Of a stretch of 14,047 bases of DNA, positions 1-7,747 are shown piece after piece. The translations under genes were made by a program, and so were the position numbers. This stretch comes from Planctomycetales bacterium. Lineage in GTDB: Bacteria > Planctomycetota > Planctomycetia > Isosphaerales > Isosphaeraceae. Below the pieces are notes generated by a model that worked only from the letters and a program-made list of their open reading frames with translations, was not told the DNA's origin and did not search any database. The first letter of the stretch is position 1; each line of letters begins with the position of its first letter. Location of the stretch: assembly GCA_027451455.1 (NCBI GenBank), contig DAIDJI010000060.1, positions 1-14,047 on the forward strand. The letters run 5' to 3'.

Positions 1-895
1 CGATCACATTGGAATGGGCCTGGCTGGCCAGAGCGGTGACGGACTGGGACATGGCCAGGTCGGAATTCCCGGCGGCCGAGAAAGCGAGATTGGCCCCAGG
101 TGCGATGTCGTGGGCGTTTTCCAGCATCGCCCGACCCTCGTCGGTACTGCCGGCGGCGCCATCGGTGAGGACGTTGACGGGATTGTTGGAGTTGAGGTCG
201 CCGGTCTTGTACGAGTCGGCCAGGCCGCCGGCGTACTGGCTGACGCTATCGGAGATCACGCCGAGCGTGGTCCCGGTCCCGTCTACGCTGAACTGCGTCC
301 GGGCCGTGTCGGCCGACATCGCCGTCATGGCCTCGTTGTAGGCCGTCCCCTGGTAGGGCGGATTATTCGATCCGCCGGAAGCGCCACGGGTGAAGGGAGT
401 GTAGTTCACCTGACCACTCTGAGTCTGACCGAGCTCGGCCAGAGCGGGCAGGTCGTTGATCGGCGCGAAGCCCTCGACGAGGTCGTAGTACGAGCTCGAG
501 GTGCTGATCTGCATCCCGGCGTCGGTAACCTGCGTGAGGAACTGCGAGAAGTCGCCGCCGTTGAGCATCTTCAACTGGAGGCCCACGTCGCCGCCCTGGA
601 ACTCCACGCCAGGGAACTGCTGCGTGAGCGAACTCGCGTTGTCTCCGCTCTGGATGTAGGCTTCATAAATGCTGACCGCCGAGGCGCCCAGGTTCGCCAT
701 CGGACCGTTCTGGGCGTCGGCCAGATTGCTGGGATCGGTCGGCTTCCAGATCGGCGTGGGACTGGGGCTGCCACCGCTGAGGAGACGACGATCCTCGAGC
801 GATTCGATCCGGGGCAAGCCCTGCCGCCATTCGCTGGACTTGCTGCGGCGCCGATCGAGCTTGTGATTGCGACCGTTTGACCTGAAGCTACCCAT
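1..895 (-). CDS. Exported S8/S53-like serine peptidase, N-terminal part (cut by left edge)
   Basis: The frame is open from an ATG at 893-895 to the left edge (298 codons, no stop). A GGGGAG ribosome site (903-908) lies 7 nt upstream of the ATG. A basic N-terminus (residues 1-29) is followed by ESLEDRRLLSG (31-41), the LEPR-XLL-like motif that opens many planctomycete exported proteins. A Ser/Gln/Gly-rich region leads to LGVISDS (211-217), which resembles the catalytic-Asp strand of subtilases (Asp216). Next comes TDEGRAML...HDIAPGA (251-267), where ordinary subtilases have HGTHVAG...GVAPGA. This matches a bacterial S8-like subfamily I recall from cyanobacteria and planctomycetes. The serine box would lie beyond the left edge, so activity cannot be judged. 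The likely role is an extracellular or surface peptidase. The family call is fairly secure; the substrate is unknown. No convincing promoter was seen upstream. Confidence 0.75.
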   Translation of the reverse strand, partial: MGSFRSNGRNHKLDRRRSKSSEWRQGLPRIESLEDRRLLSGGSPSPTPIWKPTDPSNLADAQNGPMANLGASAVSIYEAYIQSGDNASSLTQQFPGVEFQGGDVGLQLKMLNGGDFSQFLTQVTDAGMQISTSSSYYDLVEGFAPINDLPALAELGQTQSGQVNYTPFTRGASGGSNNPPYQGTAYNEAMTAMSADTARTQFSVDGTGTTLGVISDSVSQYAGGLADSYKTGDLNSNNPVNVLTDGAAGSTDEGRAMLENAHDIAPGANLAFSAAGNSDLAMSQSVTALASQAHSNVI

Positions 896-1505
896 CGACA
901 GACTCCCCGGTAAGCTCGGAAGCCCAACCCGATCGAGTCGCCCGATTTCCGGCGCACTCGATGACGGATTCCGCTCCCACACCCTCAAGGTGACTCAAGT
1001 AGACTGCGGAGACCACCGTCCGCCCTCGGACCCGACCTCGGCCGCCCAGACCCTCATACTGCCGAGCCGTCGGATCTGTTCCGTGCCGCCCCAAAAACCC
1101 TGATCCCGACCCGGCCTCCAAACCAATCGGCCCACGCGTGCCGCGATCCCCGGGGCTCTCCCCCGCCATCGCCCGCACGTCGTCAGCCGTCGATCATCTT
1201 GTGACGTTGAAGGTGCATCCCACCGAACCGACGCCGCTCGACCCAGCCCCGAAGAGCCAGGTCCAAGGTTCCAGGTCCCTCGGGCCATCGTGATTGGCTA
1301 CATGCACTCAGTCAATCTTTAACCCGTAGATTCCGTTCGTCAAGCCCCGAGGCGGAAGAATTCGAGGTGAGGGGTTCGAGGTGGGCTTCTTCGAAGTCGG
1401 GGCGATCCGACGCAGGAACTGAGTCCGTACGAGTGTGTCCTCTAGATTCAAGAAGTCAAACTGGGATAACGGCGGTGGTCTGAGTGTCGGCGGGATGAAG
1501 GAGAG
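896..1505. other. Gap of about 610 bp with no supported gene
   Basis: Between the start of the peptidase gene and the stop of the HAD gene, the short open frames on both strands have no recognisable domain, no good ribosome site and shadow-like composition. Two short direct copies of TTCGAGGTG occur near 1361-1383. Loose TTGAC-type -35 boxes on the minus strand (near 1312 and 1340) have poor -10 partners. The peptidase promoter is presumably here, but I cannot place it. No tRNA or terminator with a clear T-tract was seen. Confidence 0.5.
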
Positions 1506-2141
1506 TCAGGCGATTGGGGTTGTGATCTCGATTCCGAGGCGGCGTAACTCGTCGAGGAGGGCTGGGGTCTCCCGGTAGTGGATGCCGACGAGACCAGCCT
1601 GGCGGGCGCCTTCGACGTTCTCCTCGATGTCGTCGATAAACAGGCAGGAGTCGGCCGGGACATCGGCGGCGGCGACGCAGGCGTCGAAGAAGGCGCGGGC
1701 GGGCTTCATCTGGCCGACCTCGTACGAGAGGATGAGGCCGTCGAGAAGGTCGAGGGTCTGGGCGAACTGTCGGCGGTAAAACGTGGCGTGGAGGACGTTG
1801 GTATTGGAGCCGAGGAAGACGCGGTAACCGGCCGCCTTCAGGGCTGCGATCAGTTCGCCGATCGGTTCATTTGGCCAGAAGATATCTTCCCAGGCCCGGA
1901 CGAACTGGTCGTGATCCAGCCGGACGCCGGCCGCCTCCATGACCCGCGCCCCGAAGGCTTCCGGACCGATCCGACCGCTTTCGAACGCGACGAGCCAGTC
2001 GGTAAAGCCACGATCGACCAGACGATCGCGGAGCGCGGTCGCCGTGATCCCAAGCGGTTCGGCCAGCCGCTCGCAGGCGCGGAGGTAGTCGAAGAAGCCG
2101 ACGACATTCCCAAAATCAAAAATCAAAACCGGCTTGTGCAT
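1506..2141 (-). CDS. HAD-superfamily phosphatase, subfamily IA (YihX-like)
   Basis: The product is 211 aa, a normal length for a HAD-IA hydrolase with an alpha-helical cap. Motif I is IFDFGNVV with nucleophile Asp9; the usual +2 Asp is Gly11, as in the YihX/epoxide-hydrolase-N branch (DxGNV type). Motif II is FLGSNTN (Ser112), motif III is GQMKP (Lys146), and motif IV is LFIDDIEENV (Asp170-Asp171). Such enzymes dephosphorylate small sugar phosphates in the cytoplasm; YihX acts on alpha-glucose-1-phosphate. The substrate here is inferred only from family. I chose the ATG at 2139-2141 because GGGA lies 8 nt upstream and the protein then begins directly with the motif I strand. An in-frame GTG at 2175-2177 falls inside the repeat island and would only add 12 residues. 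The gene is separated from its upstream neighbour by that island, so it is probably transcribed on its own. Confidence 0.88.
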   Translation of the reverse strand: MHKPVLIFDFGNVVGFFDYLRACERLAEPLGITATALRDRLVDRGFTDWLVAFESGRIGPEAFGARVMEAAGVRLDHDQFVRAWEDIFWPNEPIGELIAALKAAGYRVFLGSNTNVLHATFYRRQFAQTLDLLDGLILSYEVGQMKPARAFFDACVAAADVPADSCLFIDDIEENVEGARQAGLVGIHYRETPALLDELRRLGIEITTPIA

Positions 2142-2159
2142 GGTGCCAATCCCATAAAT

Positions 2160-2203
2160 AACATCAGGAGCAACCACGAAGGAACATCAGGAGCAACCAC
2201 GAA
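2160..2203. repeat. Tandem 21-bp direct repeat, period 23
   Basis: ACATCAGGAGCAACCACGAA occurs at 2161-2180 and again at 2184-2203. The match extends one base to the left in each copy (2160 and 2183), and 2 nt separate the 21-bp copies. The repeat lies just upstream of the HAD gene, and its second copy runs into the left arm of the adjoining inverted repeat. Confidence 0.9.
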
Positions 2204-2298
2204 AAACACGAAATAACTCGAAAATAGAATATCCCTAGTCAATTCTTTTGATTCTTAGATATTATTTTATTTCGTGTGATTCCGTGTTTTTCGTGGTT
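2195..2298. repeat. AT-rich inverted repeat of the CCACGAA...CACGAA type
   Basis: AACCACGAAAAACACG (2195-2210) is exactly the reverse complement of CGTGTTTTTCGTGGTT (2283-2298), giving 16-bp perfect arms around a 72-nt AT-rich centre. The centre holds a smaller inverted pair, AATATC (2228-2233) and GATATT (2258-2263). Extra TTTCGTGTG and ACACGAAAT pieces next to the arms extend the similarity. The island stands out sharply from the GC-rich DNA on both sides. It sits between the stop of the pseudopilin gene and the start of the HAD gene, so it could end the upstream transcript. It resembles the CCACGAAGNACACGAA intergenic repeats common in planctomycete and verrucomicrobial genomes (from memory). 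Confidence 0.8.
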
Positions 2299-2312
2299 CC
2301 TGCATTTCCCGG

Positions 2313-3227
2313 TTATGGTTGCGGGTCTCGGATCGCGGCGAGGTCCCGCCAGATGGCCGGGGCGATCGTCGGGACGGTGAGCGAGACGGAGCCGTCGAGC
2401 CGGAGGAGGTTCACACCACGAACGTGTCCGCTTGAGGCACCCAGGAGTGCTGAGGCTCCGTCTCGGGCGATGCAGGAAGGCCGGGCGCCCGGGGTCAGGG
2501 CGTGGTTGTAGAGGGTCGATCGGTAATCGGCGGCGATCCAGGAGGAGCCGGCGTCGTCGCGGAGGGCGATGGCGTCGGCGAGCGTTGGACACGTTTCGGC
2601 GATGGAGGACGCCGCGATCCGGTAGCTGGGGAGTTGTTCGGGGCCGTTCTCCGCCGAGCCGACGAGTCGCTCGCTGAAGGCTGCGGTGTAGGAGAGGCCG
2701 TCGCGGGCCTCGACCTCGGCCAGACTCCATTTGCGTCCCGGGGCGAAGACACCATTCCGGCCGAGGGGCGAGTCTCCGGTGGCCGCTCGGTAACTCACCG
2801 GGGCGGGGAGCCGGCCCGCGAGCGCGTTGGGATCGCTGGCGCAGAAGAACCCGGGGACCAGGATCTCGCCGGGGACCGGGCCGCCGCGCTTCGGGCGCGT
2901 CCTCGAGTCGCGGAGGCTGGAGAGGTCCGGCAGGTCGAGCGATTCGAGCAGGACGCGGAGCGGGCTCGACGGCCCTCGCGATGTGGGTTCGCCGGGCGGC
3001 AGGGTCCCGGCGATCTCGGGGAGTCGACCGTTCATCTGGTCGTGCAGCGCCAGTGCGAAACCGATCTGGGCCAGGTTGCGGGCACAGCGATTCAACCGCG
3101 CTCCTTCTCGCGCTCGTGACATCCCCATCAGCGCCAGCAAGCCGGTTGCGCCCAGGAGTATCACCAGAACGATCACGTCTCCCATCGTGACGCCGCGTCG
3201 CGACCGGGAACCAGATCCAACGACCAT
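2313..3227 (-). CDS. DUF1559 pseudopilin-like protein with H-X9-DG motif
   Basis: The product is 304 aa. A short basic leader ends in RRG (residues 10-12), followed by VTMGDVIVLVILLGATGLLAL, a type IV prepilin-like cleavage site and hydrophobic helix (about 13-36). Then comes SRAREGARLNRCARNLAQIGFAL (37-59), the DUF1559 signature in which a Cys precedes NLxQIG. Near the C-terminus, His268 and Asp278-Gly279 form the H-X9-DG motif of this family. These proteins are numerous in planctomycetes; they are predicted to be inserted in the membrane by the prepilin route, with a globular outer domain of unknown function. The usual GFTLIE cleavage motif is altered to GVTMGD. I chose the ATG at 3225-3227, with two GAGG ribosome sites (3232-3235, 3237-3240); an upstream extension would overlap the preceding gene. 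It lies 61 nt after the propeller gene, probably in the same operon. Confidence 0.9.
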   Translation of the reverse strand: MVVGSGSRSRRGVTMGDVIVLVILLGATGLLALMGMSRAREGARLNRCARNLAQIGFALALHDQMNGRLPEIAGTLPPGEPTSRGPSSPLRVLLESLDLPDLSSLRDSRTRPKRGGPVPGEILVPGFFCASDPNALAGRLPAPVSYRAATGDSPLGRNGVFAPGRKWSLAEVEARDGLSYTAAFSERLVGSAENGPEQLPSYRIAASSIAETCPTLADAIALRDDAGSSWIAADYRSTLYNHALTPGARPSCIARDGASALLGASSGHVRGVNLLRLDGSVSLTVPTIAPAIWRDLAAIRDPQP

Positions 3228-3288
3228 CGAACCTCGCCTCGCTTCTCGGAACAGGCCGTTGATGGGCCTTGCGAACACGGACCGGAAC

Positions 3289-5478
3289 TCAATGATCATC
3301 GACCAGGAGCCGATCGCCGGTGCCGACGTTGCCGGCCGCATCGGTGGCCTTGACGAGGAGGACGTGCGTTCCCGAACCAAGGTTGGGGAGCGTCAGGTCG
3401 ATCCGCTCTCGGGGCGAGTCGAAGATCCGGTCGTCGGGGAACATCGGAGTCCAGGGTCCACCGTCGATGGCATAGTCAGCGCGGGTGATTCGGGTGAGGT
3501 CATCCGCGAGATCGACCCGGGCGCCATGAGGTGTGCGCGTCAGTTCGATGTGCGGCGAGTCGTGGTCGACGAGGAACGAGAGGCTCTCTCGTTCCCGGGT
3601 GAAGGCGTCGGCGGGGCCGTTCGACGGCCGATCGCTGGCGACGACCTTCACGCGATAGGTTCCCGAGGGGAACGCGGTCGTGTCCCACGAGAGGTTGCGG
3701 TCGGTGATCGGCTCGGCGTTGAGCCGGACCCAGTCGGGCCAGCCCTCCTTGCGGACGAGGACGGTGAAGTTCATCTCGTCCTCATTGGGATCGGTGACGT
3801 CCCATCGGAGGTTGAGCCGGGTTTGCCGGGCGGCGCCATCGGCGGCGGAGAGATCGGGGACCTCGATCCGGGTCAGCTCGGGCGCGAGGTTGGTTGTCCG
3901 GTAACTGAGGGCGACCGACCGGAGCTCCGGGGTTCGGTGGGGGTCGCTGGTCGCGAGCTTGACCCGGTACTGGACGAAGCGGCCGGGAGGAGCAATCACC
4001 CGGGCGGCGTCGGGGTCGGATTGCTCGGCCGACCATTCGGACCAGGTCTCGTCCGGCTCGCCGACGTTCCCACTCCGGCACTGGAACGTGACCGACGTCC
4101 CCGGGGGTTTGTCAGCACGCCAGCTCAGGGCGCCGAAGCGGCTCAGGAGCCGGGCGTCGTGGACCTCGGAAACAATTCGTCCGATCGAAACGTGAGGAGC
4201 GCCCAGGCGAAGCACGCCGCCTGGGTCGCCGGTACCGATGACGAGCTCGTTGTCCGGTCCTGGCTGAAGGGCGAGAATCTGGCCGCTGTCCAGTTTCGCG
4301 ACGGGAGCGCTCTCCTCGCCGCGGTCGCGGATCTCGTAGAGCTGTCCCTCGGGCCCGGTGCCGACCCAGAGGCGATCGCCGGCCCAGGCCATCGCGTGGA
4401 TCAGCGCCTTGACTCGGAGGATCTCGCGGGGGATGCCGTCGGCATCGATCCGGTAGACCGCGTTATCCCCTGGGCTGACCGGCCGGGGCGAGGCCGATCC
4501 CGGCGTCGGCGGCTTCGCCGTATCCTGGGGCGGCTTCGCGGGGACCTGGGCCGCCTCGATGGCGTCTGGCCGAGCGGAACCGGCGGCGGTCGGCACGCTG
4601 TCGCCGGCATCGTGCGGCGTGGGCCTCGAGAACGAAAGGAACAACGAATTTCGATTTCCCGAGGTATTGCCGGCCTCGGCGGCCGTCCCGGCGTAGAGGG
4701 TACCGTCGGCGGTAACGACCAGCGAGCGGACGTCGGACTGGGGCGCATCGAAGAGGACCGACGCCTTGCCGTCCTGGCCGATCCGGTAGATCAGCCCCTC
4801 GCCGTCGCTCCCGGCATGGACGGAACCGTCTGGTCCAACGGCGACGCTCAGCAGATGGGCTGCCTTGCTGTCATAAAAGAGCGTCCACTTGCCGGACTCG
4901 CGTTTCCAGAGTTGCCCCTCGGGCCCGGTGGCGGCGTAGATGGTCCCCTTCGCGTCGGCCGCAAGGTCCCAGATGTAGCGGACGCTGGGACCCAGTTTTT
5001 CGGGCGGACGCTTCGGGGCGGTGAGATCGAGGACCAGACCGCCAGGCCCGGTTCCGGCGAGGATCGTGGGACCGGGTCCGGCGACCAGCGCGAGGATCTG
5101 CGAATCGGTTGAGTCATGGAGGAGAGTCCAGGTCTCGCCGGGCTTCGTTCCGAGACGAAAGACCTGGCCGGCGTCGCCGGTCGCGGCGAGAAGGGCGCCC
5201 TCGGAGGACCGGGCGAGGTCCCAGACCCGCGCGACGTTCAGCTTTCCGAGCGGTTGAACGGCATGCCCGAGGCGGAGCCGGCCGTTGTCTGAGAGGACGA
5301 CTCCCTCGCGATGAGCCCGGGCGAAGGCCGAGGCGCCCTCTTGCCGCCAGGTTTCGGCCTTCGCATGGACGGACCGGTTCGTCAGCTCGACGGGAAGGAG
5401 CCCGGCGACGATCCCGATGAGGACGAGGGGGACGATCCTCGGCATCGGTCGCCGACGCGCAGACCCGGGCATTCGCAT
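3289..5478 (-). CDS. Exported seven-bladed beta-propeller protein with C-terminal beta-sandwich domains
   Basis: The product is 729 aa. A signal peptide or anchor (about residues 8-39) has a basic start, a hydrophobic core IVPLVLIGIVAGLLPV and a possible site near VHA. Seven repeats of the type 'L(A)xxxDGxLYAGTGxxGxLYRL' follow, at about 84-109, 127-152, 168-193, 208-233, 249-343, 359-383 and 399-425. The spacing is about 41 residues, as expected for a propeller. Blade 5 is split by a Pro/Ala/Ser-rich insertion (267-338). After the propeller come a beta-rich segment (436-529), an Fn3-like domain (535-640, with WDVTDPNEDEMNF and SGTYRVKVVASD), and a last Ig-like stretch. The family is generic (WD40/NHL/two-component-propeller-like) and no enzymatic residues are evident; binding or scaffolding outside the cytoplasm is inferred. 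The ATG at 5476-5478 has GAGG 6 nt upstream; ATGs at 5484 and 5445 are alternatives. It starts 43 nt after the S55 stop. Confidence 0.85.
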   Translation of the reverse strand: MRMPGSARRRPMPRIVPLVLIGIVAGLLPVELTNRSVHAKAETWRQEGASAFARAHREGVVLSDNGRLRLGHAVQPLGKLNVARVWDLARSSEGALLAATGDAGQVFRLGTKPGETWTLLHDSTDSQILALVAGPGPTILAGTGPGGLVLDLTAPKRPPEKLGPSVRYIWDLAADAKGTIYAATGPEGQLWKRESGKWTLFYDSKAAHLLSVAVGPDGSVHAGSDGEGLIYRIGQDGKASVLFDAPQSDVRSLVVTADGTLYAGTAAEAGNTSGNRNSLFLSFSRPTPHDAGDSVPTAAGSARPDAIEAAQVPAKPPQDTAKPPTPGSASPRPVSPGDNAVYRIDADGIPREILRVKALIHAMAWAGDRLWVGTGPEGQLYEIRDRGEESAPVAKLDSGQILALQPGPDNELVIGTGDPGGVLRLGAPHVSIGRIVSEVHDARLLSRFGALSWRADKPPGTSVTFQCRSGNVGEPDETWSEWSAEQSDPDAARVIAPPGRFVQYRVKLATSDPHRTPELRSVALSYRTTNLAPELTRIEVPDLSAADGAARQTRLNLRWDVTDPNEDEMNFTVLVRKEGWPDWVRLNAEPITDRNLSWDTTAFPSGTYRVKVVASDRPSNGPADAFTRERESLSFLVDHDSPHIELTRTPHGARVDLADDLTRITRADYAIDGGPWTPMFPDDRIFDSPRERIDLTLPNLGSGTHVLLVKATDAAGNVGTGDRLLVDDH

Positions 5479-5521
5479 GGTCATCCTCGCTGGTCTCGGG
5501 AAGAGCCGGCGCGAACCCGGC

Positions 5522-7432
5522 TCACCGATACCACGATACCGAGAGCCCGGCGTCCTTGACCACCGTGAACCGGAGCGTCTGAGAACCCTCGATCACCCAC
5601 CGTGTCGGGGCGGACTGGATGAGGTCGCCCTGGATTGCCGGCAAGGCAACTTCCCGCTTCGAGGCGAAGACAGCGCGCACGCTTCCCGGAAGGTTCGGCA
5701 GCGACTGGCCGCGGACCGTCACGCCGCGATCGGGCGACGTCAGGTGGAGATAGACGGCGGACCGCTTCGGATCCGTCTGGACCCGGATCGCGTGCAGGAG
5801 CCCGTCGAGATCGCGCGGGTCGAGCAGGCCGGGGTCGTTGTGAAGTGTCCGGCGGACGCTCGCCGTCGCGTCGCAGAACGTGGCCTCGTGGCTGCCGATC
5901 GGAAAATCGGCCGGGATCGGCAGGTCAATCGCCACGGTCTCGCGGTCGCCCTTGTACGGCTTGAGCGTGACGACCGACCGGAGGACGCCCCCCGGTTCGA
6001 CGGCCTCGGAAAGCAGGCGGACCGACTCGATCTGCGCGACCCGCCGACCGGGCTCGATCTCGACCGAGCACTCGACGGAGTCGACCCGCACCGGCTCGAT
6101 CGCGTTGCGGACGAGGATGTTGACGATGGAGGCCACCGGGCTGAAGAGCGCGGAGGGCCCCATCTGACCGGCGTATCTCGGTCCGCTGAAGGTGTCGGAG
6201 AACGCGATCGGCTCGCGATCCTTCAGCTTGATCGTCGCCTGGACGTGGGCCGAGAGCTCATCGGGGAGATTTCCCTCGGTGTCGATGGCGTTGGTCAGCA
6301 CGGAGAGGATCAGGTTCGGCAGCAGGACCGGCTCGCGGACGATCCGGACCCGATAGGTGCGCGGATCGGCGTATCGGCCGGTCTTCACCCGAACCGTCAT
6401 CGGGAGCAGGTCGGGGATGGCGCCGAGGCGGCCGGCGACGCTGGTGCTGACGTCGGTGTCAATCGTGCCGACGACCTTCAGCGGCGAGCCCATTTTCATG
6501 CTCACGCTGGCGCGCGGGTAGACCGTGTGGATATACCCGGTCATCATCGGCAGTTCGCAGGCGCCGAGGCTCATCATCGGGTGGCCGAATCCGTAGACGC
6601 GATCGCCCTCGACGTGGGTGACGGTGCCGATCCCGGAGAGGTCGAAGTCGCCAAGGATCAGGCCGATGCTCAGGGGGGAACCAGGGACAAGCGGACGATC
6701 CCCCTGCTCGCGGAGGATTCGCTCGGGAGCCGAGCCGCCCGCCATCGGCGCCAGCCCGATCGGCTTCAATCGCGAGCCGAGGAGTGCCAGGGCGGCTGGG
6801 CTAAATCCGGAGGCGGCCATGGGTGTGACGATCGGGGTCATGCCGCCCATCGCCCCACCCGAAACGGGTACTGGCGCCATCGATCGGCCCGGCTCGCCCT
6901 CGGGATCGGCGAGGCCCTCGACGATCGGCGGGATGCCTCCGATGGACGAGGCTGCGAATGCGCCGCCGCGAGCGCGGTCCCTGGACTCGGCCGCGATCCG
7001 ACGGTCGTTCGATCGGACGTACTTCACCATCTGCGAGAAGGGAGTGACGCCCGCGATCGGATCCTTGGCGAACTCCCAGGCATACGCGACGGCGCCCAGG
7101 AGCTTGCCGTCGATGTAGATCGGGCTCCCGCTCATTCCCTGAATGATTCCGGCGTGCTCAAGGTTGCATCCCTTGAGGCGGCAGAGGACCATGTCGCGTC
7201 CTGGATTGACGTCGCGCATCACGCCGAGGATTTCGGCCTCGAACTCCTCCAGCTTCGAACCGACCATCACCGTCCGCCCCTTCCCCTTCATGCCTGGGCG
7301 GAGATCCTTGACGTCCCAGTATCCGGCAGGGTCTGGCTCGCCGGCGGTCGTGTCGGGTGATCCGACCGCCGCGATCAGCCCAAAGGTCAGCAAGATTCCC
7401 AGCAGTCCTCGGCGTCGAGATGCAAATTCCAT
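5522..7432 (-). CDS. Exported SpoIVB-type (S55) serine peptidase domain protein
   Basis: The product is 636 aa. A signal peptide (about residues 1-30) has RRR followed by GLLGILLTFGLIAAV. Next comes GYWDVKDLRPGMKGKGRTV (38-54), the usual opening of this exported S55 branch. The serine block is GIIQGMSGSPIYIDGKLLGA (95-114, Ser101), continuing to DPIAGVTPFSQM. A Gly/Met/Pro-rich linker (about 150-250) precedes the second block, SGIGTVTHVEGDRVYGFGHP (266-285, His284). The C-terminal third is beta-rich and unassigned. Family knowledge: SpoIVB uses Ser378 and His236 in the same two motifs, but in the opposite order along the chain. No Asp is seen at the place matching SpoIVB Asp363. I chose the ATG at 7430-7432 because a strong GGGGGAG site lies 7 nt upstream and the signal peptide starts there; a longer GTG form (7708) has an Arg/Pro-rich extension typical of non-coding DNA. 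It is first in a probable operon with the propeller and pseudopilin genes. Confidence 0.88.
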   Translation of the reverse strand: MEFASRRRGLLGILLTFGLIAAVGSPDTTAGEPDPAGYWDVKDLRPGMKGKGRTVMVGSKLEEFEAEILGVMRDVNPGRDMVLCRLKGCNLEHAGIIQGMSGSPIYIDGKLLGAVAYAWEFAKDPIAGVTPFSQMVKYVRSNDRRIAAESRDRARGGAFAASSIGGIPPIVEGLADPEGEPGRSMAPVPVSGGAMGGMTPIVTPMAASGFSPAALALLGSRLKPIGLAPMAGGSAPERILREQGDRPLVPGSPLSIGLILGDFDLSGIGTVTHVEGDRVYGFGHPMMSLGACELPMMTGYIHTVYPRASVSMKMGSPLKVVGTIDTDVSTSVAGRLGAIPDLLPMTVRVKTGRYADPRTYRVRIVREPVLLPNLILSVLTNAIDTEGNLPDELSAHVQATIKLKDREPIAFSDTFSGPRYAGQMGPSALFSPVASIVNILVRNAIEPVRVDSVECSVEIEPGRRVAQIESVRLLSEAVEPGGVLRSVVTLKPYKGDRETVAIDLPIPADFPIGSHEATFCDATASVRRTLHNDPGLLDPRDLDGLLHAIRVQTDPKRSAVYLHLTSPDRGVTVRGQSLPNLPGSVRAVFASKREVALPAIQGDLIQSAPTRWVIEGSQTLRFTVVKDAGLSVSWYR

Positions 7433-7747
7433 GGAACGACTCCCCCAGAATTGGGAAGGAATAGGTCGGACCGGCCGAGCGAACCACGATGGGAGAGGAC
7501 GGGCGGATCGATGACGGAAGAGGATCGCGGGTGAATGGACGGGGTTTTGGTCCGGGACGCCCGCGAAACGGCCACCACGCCATCGCCGGTTTCGGAATCC
7601 CTGGGCCAGATTCTTCAGTCGAATCCCGCGAGCGGCCCCGGTAAGGCCCGCATCCCCTCGACATTGAGGAGAAGAGACGCGGCCTGGGCCGGTTCGATCT
7701 CGATCCACGCTGGAGGTAACATTCCATCCTGGATCAGCTCATCTAAT
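7433..7747 (-). other. Probable long 5' leader of the S55 operon
   Basis: About 310 nt separate the putative promoter (7748-7774) from the ribosome site. On the minus strand several frames stay open through it, but their translations are Arg/Pro/Ser-rich and match nothing I recognise, so I treat it as untranslated. No known riboswitch core was recognised. The alternative is that a nearer promoter exists that I cannot see. Confidence 0.4.
7440..7446 (-). promoter_or_regulatory. Ribosome binding site fixing the S55 peptidase start
   Basis: Read on the minus strand this is GGGGGAG, 7 nt before the ATG at 7430-7432. It decides for this start over the in-frame GTG 276 nt upstream. Confidence 0.75.

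Noticed and set aside
14..880. Plus-strand open frame of 288 codons
   Set aside because: It mirrors the minus-strand peptidase, whose N-terminal motif and subtilase-like blocks are clear.
2827..5112. Plus-strand open frame of 761 codons
   Set aside because: It lies opposite the propeller and pseudopilin genes, has no domain and shows a Gly/Arg/Asp-rich shadow composition typical of antisense frames in GC-rich DNA.
5417..7360. Plus-strand open frame of 647 codons
   Set aside because: It is antisense to the S55 gene, which has a signal peptide, family motifs and a ribosome site; the antisense translation is His/Arg/Asp-rich with no recognisable fold.
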